Shown here: positions 33,545-42,458 of the stretch, piece after piece
Position numbering within the stretch: position 1 is the first letter of the stretch
Layout: the number at the start of each line of letters is the position of its first letter
Origin: Marinitoga hydrogenitolerans DSM 16785
GTDB taxonomy: Bacteria; Thermotogota; Thermotogae; Petrotogales; Petrotogaceae
Direction of reading: 5' to 3'
DNA length: 46,289 nucleotides
NCBI RefSeq assembly: GCF_900129175.1
Contig: NZ_FQUI01000016.1
Span: forward strand, 1 to 46,289
Made by a program: the position numbers and the translations under genes
The notes under the pieces: generated by a model
What the model was told of the DNA's origin: nothing
The model's input: the letters and a program-made list of their open reading frames with translations, nothing else
Database searches by the model: none

Positions 33545-36292
33545 TTGGATTATAAGGATACGTTAAATTTGCCGAAAACATCGTTTAAGATGAAAGCAAA
33601 TTTAAAAATGAAAGAACCAGAGACATTAAAAAAGTGGGAAAAATTGAATCTTGAACATTATATTAGAAAAGAAAGAGAAAATGAGCCAACATATATTTTG
33701 CATGATGGACCTCCATATGCAAATGGTCATATTCATTTAGGTCATGCTTTAAATAAAGTTTTAAAGGATATAATAATAAAATATAAAGTAATGCGCGGGT
33801 ATAATGCACCATATGTACCAGGTTGGGATACCCATGGGCTTCCAATAGAACATAAGGTAACTACAGATTTGGGTGAAAAAGCAAAGCAAATGAGTAAATT
33901 GGAAATTAGAAAATTATGCGAAGATTATGCGATGAACTATGTAAAAATTCAAAAAGAAGAGTTTAAAAGATTAGGTATTAGAGGTGATTGGGAAAATCCA
34001 TATTTAACATTAAAGCCTGAATATGAAGCAAAAGTTTTAGATATATTGAAAAAGATGGTAAATGATGGTAATGTTTTCAGAAGCAAAAAACCTATATACT
34101 GGTGTCCAAGTTGTGAAACGGCTTTAGCTGAAGCTGAGATTGAATATCATGATCACACATCACCATCAATATATGTTAAATTTGAAATGGTAGATGAACC
34201 AAACACATATGTTGTTATCTGGACAACAACACCATGGACATTGCCAGCAAACGTTGCAATAGCTGTTCATCCTGAGTATGATTATGTAAAGATAAATATT
34301 GGAGACGAAAACTGGATTTTAGCTGAAAGTTTAGTAGAAAATTTATTAAAAGTTGCTGGAATTGAAGAATATAAAATAGTAGATAAATTTAAAGGAAAAG
34401 ACTTGGAATATAAAAAGACAAAACATCCATTTATGGATAGGGAGTCTGTATTAGTATTAGCAGATTACGTAACATTAGAAGATGGTACCGGTTGTGTACA
34501 TACTGCACCAGGACACGGTGCAGATGACTATCAAACAGGTTTAAAATACAAACTACCTGTTTTATCCCCTGTTAATCATGAAGGTGTATTTACTTCCGAA
34601 GCAGGAAAATATGCAGGATTACATATTTGGAAAGCAAATAAGATAATCATAGAAGATTTAAAAAATTCCGGACATTTAATAGGTAAAAATGATATTAAAC
34701 ATTCATATCCACATTGTTGGAGATGTAAAAAACCGGTTATTTTTAGAGCTACAGAACAGTGGTTTATTTCTGTAGATAAAAATGATTTAAGGAAAAAAGC
34801 ATTAGATGAAATTAATAAAGTAACGTGGATTCCAGATTGGGGGGTAAATAGAATAACCTCAATGGTTCAAGAAAGACCAGATTGGTGTATTTCAAGGCAA
34901 AGAGCTTGGGGAATTCCTATTCCAGCGATATCTTGTAAAGAATGTGGTGAAACATTTTTAGATGAAAATGTAATGGAAAATGTTATAAAAATTGTTGAAA
35001 AAGAAGGAACAAATGCATGGTATGAAAGAGATGTTGAAGATTTCTTACCAGAAGATTTCAAATGTCCTAAATGTGGAGGGACACATTTTAATAAAGAAGA
35101 GGATATATTAGATGTATGGATAGATTCAGGTTCTTCATGGGACGCTGTTGTCAATGTAAGAGATGATTTGAAGAAATACCCTGTTGACTTATATCTTGAG
35201 GGGACAGATCAGCATAGAGGTTGGTTCCAGAGTTCATTATTCTTATCAGTTGCTAAAAACGGAATAGCGCCATATGAAACAGTATTAACCCATGGATTTA
35301 TAAAGGATAAAGATGGAAGGAAAATGTCAAAATCTTTAGGTAATGTCATCAGTCCTTTTGATGTAATAGATAAATATGGTGCAGATATATTGAGATTATG
35401 GGTAGCTTCTAGTGACTATAGAGGTGATATTAGAGTATCTTTTGATATTTTAAAGCAACAAACAGAAGTATATAGAAAATACAGAAATACTATAAGATTT
35501 TTATTAGGTAATACTTCTGATTTTAATCCTGAAACTGATGCTGTATTATATGAAGAAATGGAAGAGTTGGATAAATGGGTAATGATAAAAATTCATCAAT
35601 TAATAGAAAAAGTAACAGATGCTTATGAAAAATATGAATTTTTCAGAGTGCATCATTTAATAAATAATTTCTGTACAGTAGAAATGAGTTCTATTTACTT
35701 AGATATAATAAAAGATAGAGTATATACAGAATTACCAAAATCAAAATTAAGAAGGTCTGCACAAACAGTTATGTATGAAGCACTTGTTGTATTAACTAAG
35801 TTAATGGTTCCATTATTAGCTTTTACGACAGAAGAAATTTATACATATTTACCAACTAAAAAATATGAAACTGTTCAATTAGAAAAATGGCCTGAAGTTA
35901 ATACAAAATATTTCGATAAGGAATTAGAAGAGAAATGGAATAGAATATTTAAATTAAGAGAAGATATTACTAAAGCTTTAGAAGAAAAGAGAAGAGAAAA
36001 ATTTATTGGACATCCTCTAGATGCAAAAATTATTGTTGAACCTAAATCAGAAGAATTAAAAGAGATATTAACTTCATACGATCCATATTTTGTTGCGGAT
36101 TTATTTATTACATCACAATTTGAATTAGGAATTGTTGATGATGGTTTTGATGGAGAATATGCAAAGGTAAAAGTAGTTAAAGCAGAAGGTAAAAAATGTG
36201 AAAGATGTTGGAAAATACATCCAGAGGTTGGTTCAAATGAAAAATATCCTGACGCATGCCCAAGATGTGTAAATGTATTAGAACAATTATAG
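33545..36292 (+). CDS. ileS: Isoleucyl-tRNA synthetase
   Basis: Class Ia synthetase of 915 residues charging tRNA-Ile. It has the HIGH-type motif HIHLGHA near residue 62, the editing domain with [15 protein letters not shown] (Lys593), the anticodon-binding region, and a C-terminal zinc finger [11 protein letters not shown]...CPRC, as in bacterial A-type enzymes. Start is TTG 33545, eight bases after GGAGGTG. It follows the two-component pair by 15 bases on the same strand and ends in a strong terminator. Confidence 0.97.
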   Translation: MDYKDTLNLPKTSFKMKANLKMKEPETLKKWEKLNLEHYIRKERENEPTYILHDGPPYANGHIHLGHALNKVLKDIIIKYKVMRGYNAPYVPGWDTHGLPIEHKVTTDLGEKAKQMSKLEIRKLCEDYAMNYVKIQKEEFKRLGIRGDWENPYLTLKPEYEAKVLDILKKMVNDGNVFRSKKPIYWCPSCETALAEAEIEYHDHTSPSIYVKFEMVDEPNTYVVIWTTTPWTLPANVAIAVHPEYDYVKINIGDENWILAESLVENLLKVAGIEEYKIVDKFKGKDLEYKKTKHPFMDRESVLVLADYVTLEDGTGCVHTAPGHGADDYQTGLKYKLPVLSPVNHEGVFTSEAGKYAGLHIWKANKIIIEDLKNSGHLIGKNDIKHSYPHCWRCKKPVIFRATEQWFISVDKNDLRKKALDEINKVTWIPDWGVNRITSMVQERPDWCISRQRAWGIPIPAISCKECGETFLDENVMENVIKIVEKEGTNAWYERDVEDFLPEDFKCPKCGGTHFNKEEDILDVWIDSGSSWDAVVNVRDDLKKYPVDLYLEGTDQHRGWFQSSLFLSVAKNGIAPYETVLTHGFIKDKDGRKMSKSLGNVISPFDVIDKYGADILRLWVASSDYRGDIRVSFDILKQQTEVYRKYRNTIRFLLGNTSDFNPETDAVLYEEMEELDKWVMIKIHQLIEKVTDAYEKYEFFRVHHLINNFCTVEMSSIYLDIIKDRVYTELPKSKLRRSAQTVMYEALVVLTKLMVPLLAFTTEEIYTYLPTKKYETVQLEKWPEVNTKYFDKELEEKWNRIFKLREDITKALEEKRREKFIGHPLDAKIIVEPKSEELKEILTSYDPYFVADLFITSQFELGIVDDGFDGEYAKVKVVKAEGKKCERCWKIHPEVGSNEKYPDACPRCVNVLEQL

Positions 36293-36300
36293 TATAATAT

Positions 36301-36340
36301 AAAAATAACCTAGAGGCAAAATTACCTCTAGGTTATTTTT
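36301..36340. terminator. Bidirectional terminator between ileS and rubrerythrin operons
   Basis: Perfect 16-bp stem (36301-36316 with 36325-36340), an eight-base loop, A-run on one side and T-run on the other. It serves ileS on the plus strand and overlaps the rubrerythrin stop by two bases on the minus strand. Confidence 0.93.
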
Positions 36341-36899
36341 ATATTTTTACAAAATAAGCTTTTGGATGATTACAAGCTGGGCATTTTTCTGGAGGTTCAA
36401 AACCTTCCATGATGTATCCACACTTTTCACATTTCCATAATACTTTTTTATTACTTTTAAAAATATTACCTGTTTCAATTTCATTTAATAAATTTTGTAA
36501 TATTTCAGCATGATGTTTTTCAGCAACAGCTATAGATTTAAACAAAATAGAAATATCTTTGAATCCTTCTTCTTCTGCAATTCTTGCAAATTCAGGATAT
36601 AATTTTGAATATTCCTCAATCTCTTCATTTATAGAGAATCTTAAGTTTTCAATAGTATTTCCTATTTTTCCAGGTTTAAAAGAAACTGTTAAATTTAAAT
36701 CTCCCCCTTCAATATGCTTATAAAAGTTTTTCGCATGAGATCTTTCATTTTCAGATAATTCTAAAAATGTTTTTTGAATTTTAATATATCCATCCTTTTT
36801 AGCAACTCCTGCAAAAAAATCATATCTGTTTCTAGCTTGAGATTCACCGATAAAAGCTATTAATAAATTTTTCTCTGTTTTAGAGGATTTAATAGACAT
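36339..36899 (-). CDS. Rubrerythrin
   Basis: Non-haem di-iron peroxidase of anaerobes, detoxifying hydrogen peroxide. From ATG 36899 it has 186 residues. The ferritin-like four-helix part has GESQARNRY, ENERSHA, an EEIEEYSKLYPEFA helix and AEKHHAE supplying the iron ligands. The C-terminal rubredoxin domain has CEKCGY and CPACNHP. GGAGGG before ATG 36899 lies inside the end of prmC; the longer TTG start would overlap prmC and is rejected. Confidence 0.95.
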   Translation of the reverse strand: MSIKSSKTEKNLLIAFIGESQARNRYDFFAGVAKKDGYIKIQKTFLELSENERSHAKNFYKHIEGGDLNLTVSFKPGKIGNTIENLRFSINEEIEEYSKLYPEFARIAEEEGFKDISILFKSIAVAEKHHAEILQNLLNEIETGNIFKSNKKVLWKCEKCGYIMEGFEPPEKCPACNHPKAYFVKI

Positions 36900-36901
36900 T
36901 T

Positions 36902-37732
36902 TTAATCCCTCCAAGGTAATTTTTCGATAAATCTATTTATACCAAATGAATCTTTGTAAATTTTAACTTTTCCAAATTTAGATAATAATAGTTTTGTTTT
37001 ATCAATATTAAATTCTGTGGTTTCAAATATAAAATGCTTACTTTTTAATATATCAGGATAATTATAACTTAAATTTAGAAAAAAAGATTGCCCATCTTTT
37101 CCAGCTTCTAAAGCTATTTTAGGTTCAAAATGTAAAGCTTTGTTTTGAAAATAAAAATCGGTTTCTACATAAGGTGGATTTGAAATTATAAAATCAGCAT
37201 CTTTAATTATATCATAAGTTATGTCTTTAAGAATATCGCTTTTTATAAATTGTATAGAAACATTATGCAATTTAGCGTTATAATTTGCGATCTTTAAAGC
37301 ATCTTCTGAAATATCAATACCATACACAATCAAATTGGGAAAATATTTTTTTAAAATAATTGCTATTACACCACTACCTGTTCCAATATCAATAATTGTT
37401 TTATAATTGTTTTCTTTTATAATATCAATAGCAATTTTTATTAAATCTTCAGTTTCTATTCGGGGAATCAAAACATGTTCATCAACATAAAACTCACCAT
37501 TAAAAAAAACAACTTTTTTAGTTATATATTCAACAGGATATTCTTCTATAATTATTTTTTTTAATTTATTTAGTAGTTCTTCCTTTATTTCAAAATCTTT
37601 TTCTATTAATATTTTACTTAAAGGTATATTGTCTATTTTCGAAATTATATTTCCAACAAAATAAAGGGGATTTTTTATCCCCTTTTTTACTAAAATATTT
37701 TGAAATTCTTTTATAAATTCATTTAATGTCAT
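36902..37732 (-). CDS. prmC: Peptide chain release factor N5-glutamine methyltransferase
   Basis: SAM-dependent enzyme methylating the GGQ glutamine of release factors. It is 276 residues long, with an N-terminal helical substrate-binding domain (1-85), PRIETEDL, the SAM-binding DIGTGSGVIAI near residue 117, and the catalytic NPPYVE motif. The ATG overlaps the preceding gene's stop by four bases. Confidence 0.95.
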   Translation of the reverse strand: MTLNEFIKEFQNILVKKGIKNPLYFVGNIISKIDNIPLSKILIEKDFEIKEELLNKLKKIIIEEYPVEYITKKVVFFNGEFYVDEHVLIPRIETEDLIKIAIDIIKENNYKTIIDIGTGSGVIAIILKKYFPNLIVYGIDISEDALKIANYNAKLHNVSIQFIKSDILKDITYDIIKDADFIISNPPYVETDFYFQNKALHFEPKIALEAGKDGQSFFLNLSYNYPDILKSKHFIFETTEFNIDKTKLLLSKFGKVKIYKDSFGINRFIEKLPWRD

Positions 37733-38028
37733 ATTCCTAATATTGTTCTTACTTCATCAGATGCTTTTGAAGGATCCCAAGGTGGATCAAATGTAAGTTC
37801 CACATTAACGCTTTTTACTCCTTCAATTGATCCCACTTTATTTTTTGCATCTTCAGTTATAAAACCTGCTAATGGGCACATTGGAGTAGTTAATGTCATT
37901 AATACGTGTACGTTGTTTTCTTCATCTATGTTAACCTCATAAATAAGTCCTAAAGATACAACATCAAAACCAACTTCCATATCATATACATTTCTTAAAG
38001 CATTCATAACTTCTTCTTTAGTCACCAT
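37729..38028 (-). CDS. MIP18/SufT-like protein (DUF59), Fe-S assembly related
   Basis: A single DUF59 domain of about 99 residues with the conserved LTTPMCPLAG (Cys near 51) and FDPPWDPSKASDE motifs. Relatives function in iron-sulfur cluster maturation or delivery. ATG 38028 is preferred because GGAG lies nine bases upstream; ATG 38037 would touch it. It overlaps the foldase gene end and prmC start. Confidence 0.9.
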   Translation of the reverse strand: MVTKEEVMNALRNVYDMEVGFDVVSLGLIYEVNIDEENNVHVLMTLTTPMCPLAGFITEDAKNKVGSIEGVKSVNVELTFDPPWDPSKASDEVRTILGI

Positions 38029-39046
38029 TTGATTCATCTCCTTTAAAATATTTAGTGTTTATAATAATATCAGAATTATTTTTGAATGTTTGAAATTCAG
38101 AGGATATCAATTTATCAAATAATTGTTTGGCTTTTTCATCTTTGATATTATTTATTATCATATCTTTAGCTTCATCTAAAGTCATTGGTTGTTTTGGAGT
38201 TTTTTTCTCAATTTTTATTAAAGAATAATAATTGTTGTTATATTTCATAGGTTTTAATATTGCTCCTGGAAATGAAGATTTTATTGTTTTAATTAATTCA
38301 TTTGTTTGATCATCTATATTTATTTTTATTGTAGTAGCTTCTCTTGAAGGATATTTATTGTTATATATATCATCAAATGAATAATAACCATCTATTATTT
38401 TTTGATATGCCAGAGATGCATCATCAGAAGACTTAAAGAATACCAGTTTTAAATCTGAAGATTGTGGTTTATAATATTTATCTTTATTTGTATTATATTC
38501 ATTTTTAATTTCTTCATCAGAAACATCAATATTATTGATTAAATATTGATAAATAGCGGAAACAGCGTTTTTATACAACTTTTCATGGTATAAGCTATAA
38601 ATATATTGTTCTTTGTTTTCAAAACCTTTTGAAATTAAATATAATAAAATATCATTTTCTGATAAATTTGAAGAATTAAAAATATTTTCTGTTTGACTTT
38701 TAATAGCGTTAAACAATTCTTCTTTTTTTAAATCAATATTTTTACTCTCTGTGAATTGAATAAATAATATTTCACCAGCTAATCTATCTAACTTTGTTCT
38801 TTCATATTTTTGAATAACATTATTTCCATCTATCGTTCCAACTAATATTTTATAAAAAGTATCATTAATTTTATTAATTCCTCTCAAAATTTCCAGAGTT
38901 TTTGCCTGTGATTGGAAATAATCATAATTTATAATTTCTTTATTAATGATTGCTACACTTTTAGAATCTAAATCACTGTATTTAATGACCCCAAGGGAAA
39001 TAAAAGTAAATAAAAAAACTAAAATTAAAAATAAATATTTCTTCAT
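38018..39046 (-). CDS. SurA/PrsA-like exported foldase
   Basis: A 342-residue protein with a signal peptide (about 1-18) and a SurA N-terminal-like region (AIINKEIINYDYFQ... and a helical stretch with ISKGFENKEQYIYSLYHEKL). A central segment resembles a degenerate parvulin domain (LKLVFFKSSDDASLAYQKI). It probably chaperones exported proteins in the periplasm. The usual parvulin catalytic residues are not evident, so isomerase activity is doubtful. ATG overlaps the mazG stop by four bases. Confidence 0.75.
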   Translation of the reverse strand: MKKYLFLILVFLFTFISLGVIKYSDLDSKSVAIINKEIINYDYFQSQAKTLEILRGINKINDTFYKILVGTIDGNNVIQKYERTKLDRLAGEILFIQFTESKNIDLKKEELFNAIKSQTENIFNSSNLSENDILLYLISKGFENKEQYIYSLYHEKLYKNAVSAIYQYLINNIDVSDEEIKNEYNTNKDKYYKPQSSDLKLVFFKSSDDASLAYQKIIDGYYSFDDIYNNKYPSREATTIKINIDDQTNELIKTIKSSFPGAILKPMKYNNNYYSLIKIEKKTPKQPMTLDEAKDMIINNIKDEKAKQLFDKLISSEFQTFKNNSDIIINTKYFKGDESNGD

Positions 39047-39723
39047 TTAAAATCCTCCCTATCTTCATATTTTTTGTAATTTTGTATAAATACCTGAGCA
39101 GCTTTAGAAATGATAGAATCTATGTTTATATTATTTTTAACATAAAAATATATCAAATGCGTTAAAAAATCAATATTATATTTTTCATTCAAATTATCCT
39201 TTTTCAAATTTTTCAAATCTTCAAATAATAAATTTATTATATCATTATCCTTATAAGGATCATAACCTACTGCGAAAGCATTTTCTATTAATCTTCTTAA
39301 ATTCATTAATGGGGGCATTCCGTTATTATATTCCCCAATTTTAGAGAAATCTTTTTTTCCTTTTTCTTTTGCTTTTAATTTTTCCCATTGTTCATAAGAA
39401 TACTCTCCTTCATTTTCAAAAACATGTGGATGTCGTCTTATTAACTTATTATTGAGATTTTCTAATACATCATTTATAGTAAAATCACCGTTTTCCTTTG
39501 CAATTTGAGAATGAAAAATTACCTGAAGTAAAACGTCCCCTAATTCTTCTATAAAATGATTCTTGTCTTTGCCATCTATAGCATGTACCAATTCATAGGC
39601 TTCTTCTATAGCATAAGGTTTTAAAGATTCATGGGTTTGTTTTTTGTCCCATGGGCATCCTTTTTCTGAACGTAAAGTTTCCATTATTTCCAATAATTTA
39701 TTAAAATTATCTAATTCTTTCAT
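39043..39723 (-). CDS. mazG: Nucleoside triphosphate pyrophosphohydrolase MazG
   Basis: Hydrolyses (d)NTPs to NMP and PPi, a house-cleaning enzyme. The first MazG domain has GCPWDKKQTHESL, the EEAYELVHAI and EELGDVLLQVIFH metal-binding helices, and RRHPHVF. The second half is more diverged, which is normal. 226 residues, strong AGGAGGGA before the ATG, eight bases after rnhB. Confidence 0.94.
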   Translation of the reverse strand: MKELDNFNKLLEIMETLRSEKGCPWDKKQTHESLKPYAIEEAYELVHAIDGKDKNHFIEELGDVLLQVIFHSQIAKENGDFTINDVLENLNNKLIRRHPHVFENEGEYSYEQWEKLKAKEKGKKDFSKIGEYNNGMPPLMNLRRLIENAFAVGYDPYKDNDIINLLFEDLKNLKKDNLNEKYNIDFLTHLIYFYVKNNINIDSIISKAAQVFIQNYKKYEDREDFK

Positions 39724-39731
39724 ATTCCCTC

Positions 39732-40391
39732 CTATAAACCTATCCTCATTAATCTCATAGAGTCGAATTCGTTTTTATTAAATTTGATTTCTTTGTTTAG
39801 CATCAATTTTTTAATAGGGTTAAAAGTTATTCTATGAAATGACTTTACACCGTGTTTTTTAATATTTTCAATATGTTCTTTAGTGGGATAACCTTTATGT
39901 TTCTTGAAATTATACTCAGGAAATTCTTCATCTAACTCTTTCATGTATCGATCTCTAAAAACTTTAGCTAAAATTGATGCAGCTCCTATTACTTTAGACT
40001 TAGAATCTCCTTTTACTATGCATTCATAATTGTTCATATTAAGTTTGAAATTTTTTCCATCAATCAAAACATATTTATCAGCGATATTAAAATCATTTAA
40101 GGCTCTTTTTATTCCAAGTGTTGTCGCAGAAAAAATATTTAACATATCTATTTCTTCAGGTGAAGAAATTTTTATAGAGTATTTAAAATTTTTCATAATT
40201 ATTTCAAAAGCTATATCTCTATCTTTTTCACTCATCTTTTTTGAATCATTGGATATTTTATTTAATAAATTTAGTTGTTTTATATTTTCCAATAATACAG
40301 CTCCTACAACAACAGGACCTGCTAATGGGCCTCTTCCAGCTTCATCCACCCCAATAATTTTACCATATTTTTTTAAATATTCTAAATCCAT
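39732..40391 (-). CDS. rnhB: Ribonuclease HII
   Basis: Removes the RNA strand of RNA-DNA hybrids and ribonucleotides misincorporated in DNA. Motifs are GVDEAGRGPLAGP with the catalytic Asp-Glu near residues 16-17, LIDGKNF, and the KGDSKSKVIGAASILAKVFRD block with the remaining acidic residues, then KHKGYPTKEH. ATG 40391 is taken as the start; TTG 40403 and an intervening GTG/TTG are alternatives. First gene of the rnhB-mazG-foldase-prmC-rubrerythrin run. Confidence 0.95.
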   Translation of the reverse strand: MDLEYLKKYGKIIGVDEAGRGPLAGPVVVGAVLLENIKQLNLLNKISNDSKKMSEKDRDIAFEIIMKNFKYSIKISSPEEIDMLNIFSATTLGIKRALNDFNIADKYVLIDGKNFKLNMNNYECIVKGDSKSKVIGAASILAKVFRDRYMKELDEEFPEYNFKKHKGYPTKEHIENIKKHGVKSFHRITFNPIKKLMLNKEIKFNKNEFDSMRLMRIGL

Positions 40392-40494
40392 ATTCAACAC
40401 CAACCTTCTTTAATTAAATTCTTTTACAAGAAATCTATTCCTATTATTTAATAATATTATTACAAATTAATATGAAAAAAACCTTAACATTTAT

Positions 40495-40502
40495 GGTAAA
40501 AT
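40495..40502 (+). promoter_or_regulatory. Extended -10 promoter of the aminotransferase gene
   Basis: TGGTAAAAT-type element (TAAAAT at 40497-40502), about 40 bases before the ATG; the -35 is not convincing. Confidence 0.4.
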
Positions 40503-40540
40503 TAAATATAAGAAAATTAATTTGGTGGGAGGTTGAATAA

Positions 40541-41740
40541 ATGGAGTTTTCTAAAAGAGTTTTAAATATGCAAGCGTCACCAATTAGAAAATTGATTCCA
40601 TATGCAGAACAGGCGAAAAAAATGGGTAAAACTGTATTACATCTTAATATAGGGCAACCAGATTTAGAAACACCAAAAGCCTTTTTTGATTATATAGAGA
40701 AGCATAATCCGGAAATTATATCCTATACGCATTCAGCAGGATTAATAGAATTAAGAGAAGCATTTTCAAAATACTATAAAGATAATAATATTCCGTTTAC
40801 TCCAGAAGAAATAATAGTTACAAATGGTGGAAGTGAAGCAATTATTTTCGCATTAGGAGCAATAGCTGATCCAGGAGACGAAATTATTGTTATAGAACCA
40901 TTCTATGCAAATTATAAAGGATTTGCAGAGATGATAAATGTGAAATTAGTTCCAGTTAGGGCTCTTCCTGAAACAGGTTATGCTGTTCCTTCGATAAATG
41001 AGTTTGAAGCAGTTTTGTCAAATAGGACTAAAGGTATAATTTTTTCAAACCCGTCAAATCCAACAGGTGCTGTATATAGTGAAGAGGAATTAAAGACAAT
41101 TGTTGAATTTGCGAAAAAACATGATTTATATATAATCTCAGATGAAGTTTATAGAGAATTTACATTTGATGGTACAAAACATATTTCAACAATGGCATTT
41201 GGTGAGTATAATAGAACAATAGTTGTTGACAGTATTTCAAAGAGATATAGTGCGTGTGGCGCCAGAGTAGGAGTATTTGCTACAAAAAATAGAGAGTTAT
41301 ATAATCAGGTTATGAAAATGGCACAATCCAGATTATGTCCTCCAATGATAGCACAACTTGGAACAATAGGACTTTTAGAAATGGATAAATCATATATTGA
41401 ATCAGTTTACAAAGAATATGATAAAAGAAGATTAGCAGTTTATGAGGAATTATCTAAGATAGAAGGAGCTGTTTTTGAAAAACCGAAAGGAGCATTTTAT
41501 GTTTCTGTAAAATTACCAGTTGATAACAGTGAAAAATTTGTTAAATGGCTTCTTACAGATTTTAGTATAGAAAATACAACGGTAATGGTTGCGCCTTTAA
41601 ATGGTTTTTATGCCACGCCAAATACAGGTATGCAGGAAATTAGAATTGCTTATGTATTGAACAGTGAGAAATTAAGATTTGCAACTAAAATTTTAGCTGA
41701 AGCAGTTAAAGTTTACAATAACGGGCGGGTGATATCTTGA
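40541..41740 (+). CDS. Class I/II aminotransferase (aspartate aminotransferase-like)
   Basis: PLP-dependent fold-type I aminotransferase of 399 residues. It has LNIGQPDLETP, the NGGSEAI cofactor loop, NPSNPTG, SDEVYREF, the PLP lysine in SISKRYSACGARVG, and the C-terminal IRIAYVL (carboxylate-binding Arg). The active-site loop has Cys-rich SACGARVG instead of the common SMTGWRIG, hinting at altered substrate preference. GGTGGGAGG precedes the ATG. It overlaps the following aldolase gene by four bases, so the two steps may belong to one pathway. Confidence 0.9.
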   Translation: MEFSKRVLNMQASPIRKLIPYAEQAKKMGKTVLHLNIGQPDLETPKAFFDYIEKHNPEIISYTHSAGLIELREAFSKYYKDNNIPFTPEEIIVTNGGSEAIIFALGAIADPGDEIIVIEPFYANYKGFAEMINVKLVPVRALPETGYAVPSINEFEAVLSNRTKGIIFSNPSNPTGAVYSEEELKTIVEFAKKHDLYIISDEVYREFTFDGTKHISTMAFGEYNRTIVVDSISKRYSACGARVGVFATKNRELYNQVMKMAQSRLCPPMIAQLGTIGLLEMDKSYIESVYKEYDKRRLAVYEELSKIEGAVFEKPKGAFYVSVKLPVDNSEKFVKWLLTDFSIENTTVMVAPLNGFYATPNTGMQEIRIAYVLNSEKLRFATKILAEAVKVYNNGRVIS

Positions 41741-42369
41741 AAAGTGAAATAATAAAAGCAATAGAGTATCTTGAGAAAAAAGGGTTGATAAAAGGGACAT
41801 GGGGGAATTTAAGTATAAAGATAAAAGATAAAATATATATAACTCCATCTGGAGTTCCTTATGATATATTAAAGGAAGAAGATATTTCTGTTATGGATTT
41901 TGAAAGCCAAAAACATATTTCCGGATTAAAGCCATCTTCTGAAAAAGCTTTGCATTTTGAAATATATAAAAATTTTCCAGAAATAAAAGCAGTAGTGCAT
42001 ACTCACAGTCTATATGCATCTATTTATTCTGCTTTGAGAAAGCCTGTTCCATGTTATATTGAAGATCAGGCGCAGATTATTGGAGGAGAAATACCAGTTG
42101 CAGAATATAAATTGCCTGGGACACTAGATTTGGCACTTGAAGCAGTAAAGAAGTTTAAAATAGGTGTATATGGAATTTTATTAGCAAATCATGGAATTGT
42201 TTCAATAGGAAGGAATTTAAAAGAGGCTTTAATTGCTGCTGAAATAATTGAGAAAAGTGCAAATATAGCCTATCATGTTGAATTGATGGGAGAAGGTTAT
42301 CCTTTGTCTGAAGAGGATATTAAATGGATGAGGAATTTATACATAGCTTCTTATAGTAAAAATATATAA
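41737..42369 (+). CDS. Class II aldolase/adducin family protein
   Basis: A 210-residue zinc enzyme of the FucA/AraD/MtnB family: GTWGNLSIK, PSGVPYD, SSEKALHFEIY, HTHSLYASIYSAL (zinc histidines) and ILLANHGIVSIG (third zinc His). Substrates in the family include fuculose-1-P, ribulose-5-P, 5-deoxyribulose-1-P and methylthioribulose-1-P. Together with the overlapping aminotransferase, a methionine-salvage or deoxysugar-phosphate role is possible but unproven. Start TTG 41737 overlaps the aminotransferase stop (TTGA), behind GGGTGAT. Confidence 0.87.
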   Translation: MKSEIIKAIEYLEKKGLIKGTWGNLSIKIKDKIYITPSGVPYDILKEEDISVMDFESQKHISGLKPSSEKALHFEIYKNFPEIKAVVHTHSLYASIYSALRKPVPCYIEDQAQIIGGEIPVAEYKLPGTLDLALEAVKKFKIGVYGILLANHGIVSIGRNLKEALIAAEIIEKSANIAYHVELMGEGYPLSEEDIKWMRNLYIASYSKNI

Positions 42370-42395
42370 ATATTTATAATTTGAGTTGAAGTTAA

Positions 42396-42415
42396 TATTT
42401 TTTTGCAAAAAAATA
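42396..42415. promoter_or_regulatory. 20-bp palindrome overlapping the chemoreceptor -35 box
   Basis: Seven T, GC, seven A, flanked by TA on each side: a perfect 20-bp palindrome centred on the TTGCAA used as the -35. It could be an operator or an AT-only stop signal for the aldolase transcript. Confidence 0.45.
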
Positions 42416-42431
42416 AAATATATGGTATAAT
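42403..42431 (+). promoter_or_regulatory. Promoter of the chemoreceptor gene
   Basis: TTGCAA (42403-42408), 17-base spacer, TATAAT (42426-42431), with extended -10 TGG. The start codon lies 28 bases beyond the -10, behind a run of six G. Confidence 0.8.
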
Positions 42432-42458
42432 TTTGCTATAAAAAAGGGGGGTATTTTT

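Noticed and set aside
36301-36340. Possible attachment or insertion site because of the long perfect inverted repeat
   Set aside because: Position between convergent genes with A- and T-runs on either side makes a bidirectional terminator the simple explanation.
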